This document shows, one piece after another, positions 51,769-60,088 of a stretch of DNA of 64,000 nucleotides (the stretch's first letter is position 1; each line of letters starts with the position of its first letter). Origin of the DNA: Clostridia bacterium (GTDB lineage: Bacteria; Bacillota; Clostridia; Christensenellales; Aristaeellaceae); the NCBI GenBank assembly GCA_017428385.1, contig JAFRQX010000032.1, positions 1 to 64,000 on the forward strand, read 5' to 3'. The position numbers were made by a program, and so were the translations under genes. Under the pieces are notes generated by a model. The model did no database searches. It was not told where the DNA came from and saw nothing but the letters and a program-made list of their open reading frames with translations.

Positions 51769-54700
51769 TTACGCGTCCCGGTAATCCTGCAGGGAAACAG
51801 AAACCATCCTGCTGACTCCCTGCTCTTCCATGGCCACGCCGTACAGGCCGTTGGCCCGCTCCATGGTTCCCTTGCGGTGGGTAATGACCACAAACTGGGT
51901 GGAAGCGGAATACTCCGCCAGGTAATCAGCGAAATAGCCGATATTCGCGTCGTCCAGCGCGGCCTCGATTTCGTCGAGGATACAGAAGGGCGTCGGTTTC
52001 AGCTTCAGGGTGGCAAACAGAATCGCAATCGCCGTCAGGGTGCGCTCGCCGCCGGACAGCAGCGACAGCAGCTGCAGCTTTTTGCCCGGGGGCTGGGCAT
52101 TGATTTCAATACCGCAGTTCAGGGGATCTGATGGATCCATCAGGATCAGCTCGGCATGGCCGCCGCCGAAAAGACGGACAAAGGTCTCCGAGAAATAACC
52201 CTGCAGCAGTGTGAACTGTTCCACAAAGGTTTCCTTCATACCGGCCAGCAGGCGGGCAATCAGGTCCTTCAGATCCTGCTCTGCCTTTTCCAGGTCTTCC
52301 CGCTGGGCGATGATTTCATCCGCACGGGCCTTGGTGTCCGCGTATTCCTCCACCGCCCGGACGTTGACCGGGCCGAGGGCGCGAATTTCCGCGGACAGCT
52401 GGGCTGCTTCGCGGTCTGCCTCGGTCAGGCTGAAGCCTTCGGTGATGCGGAATTCCTCCGCGCCGGCATAGGTGATTTCGTATGTATTCCAGATCCGGTC
52501 CCGCAGCGCCTTCAGGTCGCCTTCCGTACGGGCACGGCTAAGTTCCAGCCGGTGCGCCCGGTCCGTATCCCGCTGGCGGGACTGATGCAGGCCTTCAATA
52601 TCTGAAAGGATTTCCTTCAGCAGCTCCTGCTTTCCGGCCCGGTCTTCTTCCAGCGCATGAGAAATCCGTTCCCGGCGCGCCTGTTCCAGACGGCCCTGCT
52701 CCAGTTCCTTTTCCGCCGCAGCAGCGGCTTCCAGGTCGCCGGCTTCCGCCGCATCCATTTCCGCAAGCTGTTTCCGGCGGCGTTCCTGTTCCGCGGTCAT
52801 CCGCTTCCGGTCCTGCTCATAACGGGCACGATCCCGCTGCAGGGTTTCCAGCTCGTGCCTCAGGTCATTTGTTTCCAGGGTCAGGCGCAGGGTTTCTTCC
52901 GCCCGCTCCTCGGTCTTTTTCCGCGCTTCTGTCAGCGCCTGCTGCAGCTGTGCCGCCTGCGCTTCCATTTCATCACGGGTCTTGTCTGTCTGCTCCGTGC
53001 TGTCCGCGGCCATGGACAGCTGCTCCCGGATCTGCATCATGGATTCCATGAGCTGTTCCCGGGCAGCCTCGGATTCATGAAGCCGCATGGCATGGGTGGA
53101 AGCTTCCGCTTCCGCGTTCTGCACGCGCTCAGTTTCCCGGGCAACTGCAATCTCCTGCTGGTGCAGCTGTTCCAGCGCGTCGGCGGAACGTGCCTTGAGC
53201 TCGTCCTTGCGCTTCTGGCCGTCCTGCATCTGCTTCAGCAGGGCTTCAAGCTCATCCTGTCCGGCGGACAGTTTGCCCGTCAGTTCCTTCAGCTCCCGTT
53301 CCCGGGTGAAGAGGTTTACATTATTGGAAGAAACGGAACCACCGGTCATGGAGCCGCCGGAATGCATGACGTCTCCCTTGAGCGTGACCAGCCGGAAGGC
53401 ATGGCCGCCCTTGCGCATGATGGGAATACCGGAGGCAAGATCCTCCGCCACCACCGTGCGGCCCAGGAGGTTCTCCACAATACCGCGGTAATCCTCATCA
53501 CAGGAAACCAGGTCGGAAGCCACGCCCAGGCACCCGGGCATGGACAGGACTTCCTGCTCCTGCGGGGTCAGAAGCCGCGGCCGGACCGTCGTCATGGGCA
53601 GGAAGGTAGCCCGGCCCATATTTCTTTCACGCAGGAATTCGATGAATTCCTTGGCGGTTTCCTCATCCTCGGTAACGATATGCTGCTGGGTGTTGCCCAG
53701 CACCATATCCATAGCCGTCTCGTATTTTTCCGGAACGGAAATCAGCTGGCTGATGGGTCCCCGGATCCGGCTGTCCTCCCGGTCCCGGGCCCGATGCATT
53801 ACGCGGCGCACCGCATGGGAATAGCCTTCCATCTCCCGGGAAAGATCCTCCAGGATCTTCTGGCGGGCTTCCATTTCCCGCATTTCCGCCAGCTTGGTAT
53901 CATAAGCCGCCCGGGCGCTGATCACTTCCGCGTCCGCGGTTTCCAGGCCGGTACGGGCTTCCTGCAGGGAGGCGGACAGGCGGTCCTGCTCCGCGGTTTC
54001 CTTTTCCAGGCGCCCGTGGGCATCCGTGACGGCGGCGGCGAGGTCGGTTTCCTCTTTCCGCATCTCCTCACAGGAAACCGTGATTTCCTGCAGGCGGGTT
54101 TCCATGGCGTTGAGCATTGTGGTCAGACGGGTCTGATCGCTCAGGGCTGCGGCGCGGCGGTTCACCGCCTCCAGCATCTCGTTCTTATGCTCTTCCAGGG
54201 TTTTCTCTTTTTCGGCTTCCTCCGCCCGTGCCTGCTCTTCGGCCGCCTTTGCGGCTTCCAGACGGGCAGTCAGTTTTTCCAGTGAAGCGCTGCGGGTTTC
54301 GCTGCCGCCGGAGGATTCCGACGCCATAGCGTCCAGCTCCGCGATCCGCTCCTCCGCGTCCTTCAGTTCTTCCCCGATGCGCTGGCGGTCTTCCTGGCGG
54401 CGGTTCCGGCGCTCCTCCACTTCGCGGGAAGCGTTCTCCGCCCGGTGTACCGTCTCCATGCCCTCCATCAGCGCGTTATGAGCGGACGCGATCTTCTCAT
54501 CCAGGTCCTGGATCTCCGCCTGGCGGATATCCCGCTCCTCGGTCCTGGTTTTCAGGTTCTCTTCATTCTGCGTCAACACGGCCTGCATATTCTGCAGGTC
54601 ATGATCGTTTTCCCGGAGCTTCGCTTCCATCTTGTCGGAGCGGACCAGGAACAGGTTCAGGTCCAGCACCTTCAGCCGGGCAGACAGGTCCAGGTAGACC

Positions 54701-55338
54701 CGGGCGTTTTTCGCGTCCTCTTCCAGTGGGCCGAGGCGGTGCTTCAGCTCATCCAGCAGGTCATCAACCCGGGAAATATTCTCCTGGGTTCGGGCCAGCT
54801 TCTTGTCCGCCTCTTCCTTGCGGGCACGGAACTTGACGATACCGGCGGCCTCCTCAAAGACCTGGCGGCGGTCCTCTCCCTTGCGGGACAGGATTTCGTC
54901 AATACGGCCCTGGCCGATAATGGAATAGCCCTCCTTGCCGATACCGGTATCGCGGAACAGATCCACGACGTCCTTCAGGCGGCAGGAAGAGCGGTTCAGG
55001 AAATATTCGCTTTCCCCGCTGCGGTAAACCCGGCGGGTTACCTGAATCTCCGCGTAGTCCAGGGGAAGGCTTTTATCTTCATTGTCAAAGACAAGGGAAA
55101 CTTCACAGTAGCTGAGGGGTTTTCTGCGCTGTGTGCCGCCGAAAATCACGTCCTGCATGCTGGCGCCGCGCAGGATCTTTGCGCTTTGCTCACCGAGCAC
55201 CCAGCGCACTGCGTCGCCTATATTGCTTTTTCCGGATCCGTTGGGTCCCACGATCGCGGTGATGCCTTCCTTGAAGACAATCTCAGTCCGCTCCGGAAAG
55301 GACTTGAATCCGTAGAGCTCCAGCTTCTTTAAGCGCAT
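51769..55338 (-). CDS. smc: Chromosome segregation ATPase SMC
   Basis: A 1189-residue protein of normal SMC length: N-terminal Walker A GPNGSGKSNIGDAVRWVLGE, two long coiled coils (about 170-500 and 670-1020), a hinge at about 515-670 with DVMHSGGSMTGGS, the C-terminal signature LLSGGERTLTAIAI, and Walker B FCILDEIEAALDD. With ScpAB it compacts and separates the chromosome. GGAGG precedes the ATG. No ftsY or rnc gene, frequent neighbours, is adjacent here. Confidence 0.97.
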   Translation of the reverse strand: MRLKKLELYGFKSFPERTEIVFKEGITAIVGPNGSGKSNIGDAVRWVLGEQSAKILRGASMQDVIFGGTQRRKPLSYCEVSLVFDNEDKSLPLDYAEIQVTRRVYRSGESEYFLNRSSCRLKDVVDLFRDTGIGKEGYSIIGQGRIDEILSRKGEDRRQVFEEAAGIVKFRARKEEADKKLARTQENISRVDDLLDELKHRLGPLEEDAKNARVYLDLSARLKVLDLNLFLVRSDKMEAKLRENDHDLQNMQAVLTQNEENLKTRTEERDIRQAEIQDLDEKIASAHNALMEGMETVHRAENASREVEERRNRRQEDRQRIGEELKDAEERIAELDAMASESSGGSETRSASLEKLTARLEAAKAAEEQARAEEAEKEKTLEEHKNEMLEAVNRRAAALSDQTRLTTMLNAMETRLQEITVSCEEMRKEETDLAAAVTDAHGRLEKETAEQDRLSASLQEARTGLETADAEVISARAAYDTKLAEMREMEARQKILEDLSREMEGYSHAVRRVMHRARDREDSRIRGPISQLISVPEKYETAMDMVLGNTQQHIVTEDEETAKEFIEFLRERNMGRATFLPMTTVRPRLLTPQEQEVLSMPGCLGVASDLVSCDEDYRGIVENLLGRTVVAEDLASGIPIMRKGGHAFRLVTLKGDVMHSGGSMTGGSVSSNNVNLFTRERELKELTGKLSAGQDELEALLKQMQDGQKRKDELKARSADALEQLHQQEIAVARETERVQNAEAEASTHAMRLHESEAAREQLMESMMQIREQLSMAADSTEQTDKTRDEMEAQAAQLQQALTEARKKTEERAEETLRLTLETNDLRHELETLQRDRARYEQDRKRMTAEQERRRKQLAEMDAAEAGDLEAAAAAEKELEQGRLEQARRERISHALEEDRAGKQELLKEILSDIEGLHQSRQRDTDRAHRLELSRARTEGDLKALRDRIWNTYEITYAGAEEFRITEGFSLTEADREAAQLSAEIRALGPVNVRAVEEYADTKARADEIIAQREDLEKAEQDLKDLIARLLAGMKETFVEQFTLLQGYFSETFVRLFGGGHAELILMDPSDPLNCGIEINAQPPGKKLQLLSLLSGGERTLTAIAILFATLKLKPTPFCILDEIEAALDDANIGYFADYLAEYSASTQFVVITHRKGTMERANGLYGVAMEEQGVSRMVSVSLQDYRDA

Positions 55339-55388
55339 GATTTCCTCCGGCCCGGCAGGATCCTCCCCGCCGTTTACAATAACGGTTT

Positions 55389-55394
55389 ATTATA
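55389..55394 (-). promoter_or_regulatory. Extended -10 box of smc
   Basis: TGGTATAAT in minus-strand reading. The -35 region (TTATTT at 17 bases) is weak. Position 55395-55557 shows nothing else to me. Confidence 0.6.
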
Positions 55395-55557
55395 CCATGA
55401 ACAGCCCTTGGAAATAAATAAACAATCAGGAAAAAAACAGGGAAACGGAACCGGATTTCCGGTTCTGAATCCGGTCCCGGACTCACTGTTTTTTCGTAAA
55501 GATACTGTATCCAGAAACAAAGCTGAAAAGATTCCGCAAATATGCCGGTTTATGTGA

Positions 55558-55586
55558 TTGACCTTCATATACAGGTCATGTACAAT
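55558..55586 (+). promoter_or_regulatory. Promoter of the second MATE gene
   Basis: TTGACC, 17 bases, TACAAT. Confidence 0.78.
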
Positions 55587-55630
55587 ATCCCGTATTCCCA
55601 TTGATTGGAGAGCACGCGGTTTAGCATCTT

Positions 55631-55665
55631 GAATTGTGAATTATGAATTATGAATTGTGAATTGA
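55631..55665. repeat. Heptanucleotide tandem array (GAATTAT type)
   Basis: Five units, GAATTGT, GAATTAT, GAATTAT, GAATTGT, GAATTGA. The last unit runs into the GAGG ribosome site of the MATE gene. Confidence 0.85.
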
Positions 55666-55673
55666 GGCACGTT

Positions 55674-57059
55674 ATGTTTTCTCGTTTTATCGGCAACAAG
55701 GCCTTCTATAAAAGTGTCATCACCCTGCTGATTCCGATCGTGATCCAGCAGTTTATCACTTCCTTTGTGTCCCTGCTGGATAACATCATGGTCGGAAGTC
55801 TCGGCACGGAAGCCATTTCCGCCGCATCCATCGCCAACCAGGTGATGCTGGTCTTCATCCTGGCCGTATTCGGCGGCATGAGCGGCGCCGGTATTTACGG
55901 CGCCCAGTTCTTCGGCAAGGGCGACACGGACGGCATGCGCTACACTTTCCGGTTCAAGATGTACTTCGGCATCCTGGTCAGCGTCACAGCCGTGCTGGTC
56001 TACCTGGTCTTCGGGGAGAGCTTTATTGCCGCCTTCCTGAAGGGCGAAAGCAACGGCGGTGACCTGGCCCTGACACAGCGCAGCGGCTGTGATTACCTGA
56101 ACATCATGCTGTGGGGGCTGCCGCCCTTCGCGCTGGTTCAGGTTTACGCCGGTACGCTGCGGGAAGCCGGCGAAACCCGGGCCCCGATGTTCGCCGGAAT
56201 CTGTGCCATCCTGACCAACCTGTTCGGCAACTGGGTCCTGATCTTCGGTCATCTGGGCGCCCCCGCCATGGGCGTGCAGGGTGCCGCCATCGCAACGGTC
56301 ATTTCCCGGTATGTGGAACTGCTGATTGTCGCCAGTCACGCTCACCGGCATACGGATAAATATCCTTTCATTGCCAGAGCCTACAAAAGCCTGTACGTGC
56401 CCGGAAAGCTGGCCGTCCGTATACTCCGCACGGCAACGCCCCTGCTGATCAACGAAATTCTCTGGTCCCTGGGCATGACCTTTATCACCCAGTTCTATTC
56501 CTCCCGCGGACTGAACGCCGTGGCGGCGCTGAACATCAACGGAACCGCCTGGAACCTGTTCAGCGTCATCATGATGGGCATGGGCAGCGCTGTAGCCATT
56601 ATGGTGGGGCAGCGCCTGGGCGCAGGCAAGATCGACGAAGCCCGGGACGTAGACCGGAAGCTGATCTTCCTGACCGAAGTGATTCACGTCATTATCGGCG
56701 TGAGCATGGTCCTCGCCGCTCCGCTGGTACCCCGGCTGTACAACGTCAGCGAGGAAGTACGGGACCTGACCCGGCAGCTGCTGATCATCGCCGGATGTTC
56801 CCTGCCGATCCACTCCTTCGCGCACGTGACCTACTTTACCATCCGCTCCGGCGGCCGTACGGTCATCACCTTCCTGTTTGACGCTGTCTACACCTGGGTG
56901 ATCGCGGTGCCCCTGGCTTTCTGCCTGACCCGATATACGGAGCTGACCATCACGCAGGTTTACTTCTGCGTACAGTTTGTGGATATCATCAAGGTCCTGA
57001 TCGGCCTGATAATGCTTAAATCCGACTTCTGGGCCCGGAACGTGGTCAACGAAGAATAA
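55674..57059 (+). CDS. MATE-family efflux transporter
   Basis: A 461-residue protein with twelve hydrophobic helices; LIPIVIQQFITSFVSLLDNIMVGSLG opens the first half, and GTAWNLFSVIMMGMGSAVAIMVGQRLGAG is in the second. It is only distantly like the MATE at 40547. ATG at 55674 has GAGG six bases before it. The leader contains a seven-base repeat array, so array length could change the spacing between promoter and start. Confidence 0.92.
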   Translation: MFSRFIGNKAFYKSVITLLIPIVIQQFITSFVSLLDNIMVGSLGTEAISAASIANQVMLVFILAVFGGMSGAGIYGAQFFGKGDTDGMRYTFRFKMYFGILVSVTAVLVYLVFGESFIAAFLKGESNGGDLALTQRSGCDYLNIMLWGLPPFALVQVYAGTLREAGETRAPMFAGICAILTNLFGNWVLIFGHLGAPAMGVQGAAIATVISRYVELLIVASHAHRHTDKYPFIARAYKSLYVPGKLAVRILRTATPLLINEILWSLGMTFITQFYSSRGLNAVAALNINGTAWNLFSVIMMGMGSAVAIMVGQRLGAGKIDEARDVDRKLIFLTEVIHVIIGVSMVLAAPLVPRLYNVSEEVRDLTRQLLIIAGCSLPIHSFAHVTYFTIRSGGRTVITFLFDAVYTWVIAVPLAFCLTRYTELTITQVYFCVQFVDIIKVLIGLIMLKSDFWARNVVNEE

Positions 57060-57065
57060 AAAAAT

Positions 57066-57128
57066 GTAAAGGAACCTTGACATGTTCAAGTGGGTATGTT
57101 ATGCTTCTTTGTGTAAAGGAACCTTTAC
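57066..57128 (+). promoter_or_regulatory. Promoter with two palindromic operators for the HTH gene
   Basis: TTGACA (57077), 17 bases, TATGCT (57100). GTAAAGGAACCTTGAC (57066-57081) overlaps the -35 box and the perfect palindrome GTAAAGGAACCTTTAC (57113-57128) lies after the start of RNA. Binding of the encoded XRE protein to both would shut its own promoter. Confidence 0.78.
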
Positions 57129-57152
57129 ATCTTGTGAAAGGAGTGAAAGCTG

Positions 57153-57368
57153 TTGGAAAACCGGGTTGAACAGTTCCGCAAGGAACGGGGACTGAGCCAG
57201 GAGGATTTTGCCCGTGCGATCCGCGTATCCCGGCAGACCGTCAGTTCCATTGAGACAGGACGGTACAACCCCTCCCTGGATCTGGCCTTTGACATAGCCG
57301 ACTTCTTCGGAAAGACCATTGAGGAAATCTTTATACGGGACGGAGGAAACAATCATGAAAAAAAGTGA
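57153..57368 (+). CDS. Small XRE-family repressor
   Basis: A 71-residue protein that is essentially one helix-turn-helix domain: GLSQEDFARAIRVSRQTVSSIETGRYNPSLD. This short form (YgzD/YozG-like) is usually paired with a membrane protein. Translation starts at TTG 57153, nine bases after AAAGGAG. It overlaps the next gene by 14 bases. It probably represses its own operon through the GTAAAGGAACCTTTAC palindromes. Confidence 0.88.
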   Translation: MENRVEQFRKERGLSQEDFARAIRVSRQTVSSIETGRYNPSLDLAFDIADFFGKTIEEIFIRDGGNNHEKK

Positions 57369-57798
57369 ACTGATATCTGGCATTATCCTGACGCTGGCGG
57401 GAGTCGCCGCTCTCATAGCCGCCATCCTGACTGAAACCTCTTTTGACGGCATCTTCTGGGGCATTGCCGGGGCCGGACTGTGTCTTGGCGTCGGCAGGGT
57501 AATCAGCTGGTTCCACTGGTCTTCCCCGGCGCAGGCAGACAGGCTGAAAGAACTGCAGGAGAACAAGGAGATCGCGCAGCACGACGAACTGAACCGGATA
57601 ATAATGGATCGTGCCGGCCGTATTGCCTATAACTTCAGCCTGCTGCTCATCGTCTGCACCATGCTCATCCTTACGGTGCTGTATGCCGCCGGGATCGCCG
57701 AAAAGCATTCCTTTACCATCCTCATTCTGGGCGGACTGCTGATTCTCCAGGTCGTTGCCGGCATTGCTGCCGTCGCACATATCCGGAAAAAATACTGA
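57355..57798 (+). CDS. Four-helix membrane protein paired with the XRE repressor
   Basis: A 147-residue protein with helices at about 5-24, 30-48, 87-107 and 115-138, and a charged middle loop (RLKELQENKEIAQHDELNR). GGAGG precedes ATG at 57355. Such pairs are widespread in Bacillota; the membrane partner may report envelope or redox state, but no role is established. Confidence 0.75.
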   Translation: MKKSELISGIILTLAGVAALIAAILTETSFDGIFWGIAGAGLCLGVGRVISWFHWSSPAQADRLKELQENKEIAQHDELNRIIMDRAGRIAYNFSLLLIVCTMLILTVLYAAGIAEKHSFTILILGGLLILQVVAGIAAVAHIRKKY

Positions 57799-57807
57799 CG
57801 CTGACAG

Positions 57808-57840
57808 AAAAAGGAGCGGATCACTGATCCGCTCCTTTTT
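57808..57840. terminator. Bidirectional terminator
   Basis: AAAAAGGAGCGGATCA and TGATCCGCTCCTTTTT form a near-perfect palindrome between converging genes; the minus-strand stop codon lies within it. Confidence 0.88.
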
Positions 57841-58978
57841 CTGTATCATCCTGCTCCCTGATCCTCCGGTCCCGGCCGTTTTGCCGGTAGTATTCCGCCT
57901 TGTCCGCGTACATCCATTCATCCGACCTGCGGAGCATATCCGAAACGGTATCCTCCCGGCCGCTGCGCATGGAATATCCTACGGAAACAGAATATCCCCT
58001 GTCTTTGATCAGGTTCTTCAGGCCGTACATGGTATCGCGCACCACCGTTTCATCCTGGCGGATATACAGCAGCACAAATTCATCTCCGCCGATCCGGTAC
58101 GCCGTGATTCTCCGGCCGGCCACTTCCTCCATACTTTTGCCGATGGCCTTCAGCGCTTCGTCTCCCGCCTCGTGGCCTTTGGAGTCGTTCAGCTCCTTCA
58201 GTCCGTTCATATCCACAGAGGCCACCGCCGTAACCAGCGCAGCGTACCGCTCGGAGTCCTCATAAAACGCAAGACGGTTCCTTAGCCGCGTCAGCGGATC
58301 CCGGTTCGTGTCATAGAACCAGATGAACATATACAGGAAAATGCTGCTGATCATAATCGCGGCATTGACGTAGTCTGTATCCATATCCCAGTCCAGCAGG
58401 GCCGCCACCAGGCAGGCGATCGCGCAGATGTAAAGCACATACCGGTCCCGCGGCCGGACTTCATACCTGAACCGCGCCCAGGTGGTCAGCACGGCAAAAA
58501 CAATATAGAAGAAGCAGACGCTGAACACCGTCAGGCCCAGGGGTCCCCTGACAAAACAGTTTTTTTCCGTAATCTCAAAGGCAATCGGGGTAAAGAATGC
58601 CGAGCAGTATACCAGCGCGTTCAGGATAAACGGAATCCACAGATAGAAAGGCCGTTTCCCCTTCGGATAAACAATCTGGGCAATGCTCATCGCCGCAGCC
58701 GGACGCGCAATATAACCAATCACCGAAAAAACAAGGCGCAGGACGTACCTGTCCTGTTCCTGCTGGGCCCAGACGTCCAGGGAATCAGCCACAACCAGGA
58801 CAATGGTACTGAACACCGTCAGCCAGAAATAGCGCAGGCCGGTATCCCCTGCGCGCCTCTGGCTGCGAAGCTTCATGGTAAAACCAACGATCAGGAAGAT
58901 CGTGATGAAGTGCCTGTTCAGTATATACGTCACAGTCCGGCCTGGTCCTTTCTGTATTTTCAACAGTACCCGATTCAT
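57821..58978 (-). CDS. Membrane diguanylate cyclase (GGDEF)
   Basis: A 385-residue protein: six to seven hydrophobic helices in residues 20-225, then a GGDEF domain with DMNGLKELNDSKGHEAGDEAL and intact YRIGGDEFVLL. No inhibitory RxxD is obvious. It should make cyclic di-GMP. I chose ATG at 58978 because the -10 box TACAAT (59001-59006) would start RNA about 15 bases before it, excluding the longer frame to 59056. Confidence 0.88.
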   Translation of the reverse strand: MNRVLLKIQKGPGRTVTYILNRHFITIFLIVGFTMKLRSQRRAGDTGLRYFWLTVFSTIVLVVADSLDVWAQQEQDRYVLRLVFSVIGYIARPAAAMSIAQIVYPKGKRPFYLWIPFILNALVYCSAFFTPIAFEITEKNCFVRGPLGLTVFSVCFFYIVFAVLTTWARFRYEVRPRDRYVLYICAIACLVAALLDWDMDTDYVNAAIMISSIFLYMFIWFYDTNRDPLTRLRNRLAFYEDSERYAALVTAVASVDMNGLKELNDSKGHEAGDEALKAIGKSMEEVAGRRITAYRIGGDEFVLLYIRQDETVVRDTMYGLKNLIKDRGYSVSVGYSMRSGREDTVSDMLRRSDEWMYADKAEYYRQNGRDRRIREQDDTEKGADQ

Positions 58979-59000
58979 AAGGTCCCGGTTTGCTGCAAAT

Positions 59001-59006
59001 ATTGTA
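59001..59006 (-). promoter_or_regulatory. -10 box of the GGDEF gene
   Basis: TACAAT in minus-strand reading, with TTGCGG 16 bases upstream as a possible -35 box. Confidence 0.55.
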
Positions 59007-59086
59007 GCACAGAGCATACAGCCCGCAAAAGAGCAAAACCGTTTTTGCCTGTACAAAAACGGTTTTTGCCTTTTGTGAACCTTTTC

Positions 59087-59401
59087 TCAGCGGGAGGGAA
59101 CGGGAGCGCCGAAGGGAATAACCCGTTCAGTTTCGGGGCTGACTCCAACTGTGCAGATTTCAAGTTCCGCGCCGCGGATCAGGTCTTCTTTGATCAGCAT
59201 ACGGACAACCCTTTCCCAATCCTTTTCCCGAACCAGGACCGTCCATCTCTTATCTTCCGCAGGCATGTGGAAGATATTTACGAAAAAAACGTCCGAGAAA
59301 GGCATTTTGAAGCGGATATGTTCACCCTTGAGTATTTCACGGACCTGGAAAACATCCTCCGTTTTCCATTCAGGGCCGATATTTTTCCAGTTATGCATCA
59401 T
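59087..59401 (-). CDS. Small protein, DUF2007-like
   Basis: A 104-residue soluble protein. The order of EILKGEHIRFKMPFSDVFF and WTVLVREKDWERVVRMLIKE resembles the DUF2007/putative signal-transducing fold. GAGG precedes the ATG. The 350 bases upstream on this strand hold two tiny ORFs and three small hairpins, so it may be part of a longer transcript. The function is unknown. Confidence 0.65.
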   Translation of the reverse strand: MMHNWKNIGPEWKTEDVFQVREILKGEHIRFKMPFSDVFFVNIFHMPAEDKRWTVLVREKDWERVVRMLIKEDLIRGAELEICTVGVSPETERVIPFGAPVPSR

Positions 59402-59583
59402 GATAATTACCTCTTTTCTTTCTTACCCGCTGCTGCGCGGGTTCTGTTATCTGTTTTTTGGGCAGACGAAACACACCGTCTGATGTGCCGGATTCCGTCC
59501 GGCTTCGCTGATTCAGGCTGTTATCCTGCCTGTGCGGCAGTTTTATTTCATTTAAGACAGGCTAATGATCTTGTCTTTCAGGT

Positions 59584-59682
59584 TTACTCTCCCTGTGTTC
59601 GGTCAATAACCGTCCTGCAATGCCTCACAGCTTTTTTATTGCTTAACAGCAGCCGGATCCGTCTTGCTGTAATCGTCCTCAT
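59584..59682 (-). CDS. Tiny basic peptide, 32 residues
   Basis: Starts MRTITARRIRLLLSNKKAV and ends VIDRTQGE. AAAGGA lies about ten bases before ATG at 59682 (a further ATG at 59688 is in frame). Strongly basic, with a short hydrophobic segment. It follows another tiny basic peptide gene and its terminator. Evidence for translation is only the ribosome site. Confidence 0.35.
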   Translation of the reverse strand: MRTITARRIRLLLSNKKAVRHCRTVIDRTQGE

Positions 59683-59769
59683 AATCATCCAATCCTTTCC
59701 TGATATACGTCGTAATGATTCCTGTGGTTCTGCCGGGTCGTTCCCGGTTTCCGGAAGAATGCGGGGTGC

Positions 59770-59802
59770 AAAAAGGCCGCTTACCCATTCGGATAAGCGG
59801 CC
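59770..59802 (-). terminator. Terminator of the 33-residue peptide gene
   Basis: GGCCGCTTA pairs with TAAGCGGCC and is followed by TTTTT in minus-strand reading. Confidence 0.85.
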
Positions 59803-59826
59803 GTATAAACTGAGCAGAGCCTGGAA

Positions 59827-59928
59827 TTATACTCCGGAGCTCTTCAGCCTGGCGGACACAGATCCGAGGGGTATGAACTTAGTCTCGCGCTTAGTCAGCA
59901 GGTACTTGTTTATCCATGCATTCCTCAT
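59827..59928 (-). CDS. Tiny basic peptide, 33 residues
   Basis: AAAGGAG lies eight bases before ATG at 59928. The peptide begins MRNAWINKYLLTKRETK, is basic, and has no cysteine or membrane helix. It has a consensus promoter and a strong terminator of its own, so a 200-base RNA is surely made. It may be a small protein, or the RNA itself may be the product. The gene is divergent from the second two-component operon. Confidence 0.6.
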   Translation of the reverse strand: MRNAWINKYLLTKRETKFIPLGSVSARLKSSGV

Positions 59929-59960
59929 TGGAAGAGCTCCTTTCTTTAAAGATTGCGTAG

Positions 59961-59989
59961 ACTATACAATGATTTGAAAACCTTGTCAA
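59961..59989 (-). promoter_or_regulatory. Consensus promoter of the 33-residue peptide gene
   Basis: TTGACA, 17 bases, TATAGT in minus-strand reading; RNA would start near 59954. Confidence 0.88.
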
Positions 59990-60027
59990 GGGGGTTTGTA
60001 CATTTTTTGTTTTTTGCACTTTTTCTT

Positions 60028-60070
60028 TTACAATACCGTTACATCTATTACAATCTGACTATGATATACT
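60028..60070 (+). promoter_or_regulatory. Phased TTAC site and -10 box of the second two-component operon
   Basis: TTAC at 60028, 60039 and 60048. TATACT at 60065-60070 lies 22 bases after the second repeat, the same spacing as at 11055-11078 and 19560-19583. Confidence 0.72.
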
Positions 60071-60088
60071 CGATCAGGGTGATGTAGA

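Noticed and set aside
52657..54285. Long plus-strand frame opposite smc
   Set aside because: Antisense shadow of the coiled-coil coding region, with no ribosome site or domain.
58910..59977. A 355-codon plus-strand open frame over the tiny peptide genes
   Set aside because: It runs antisense through a promoter, terminators and the DUF2007-like gene, has no ribosome site and an unnatural composition.
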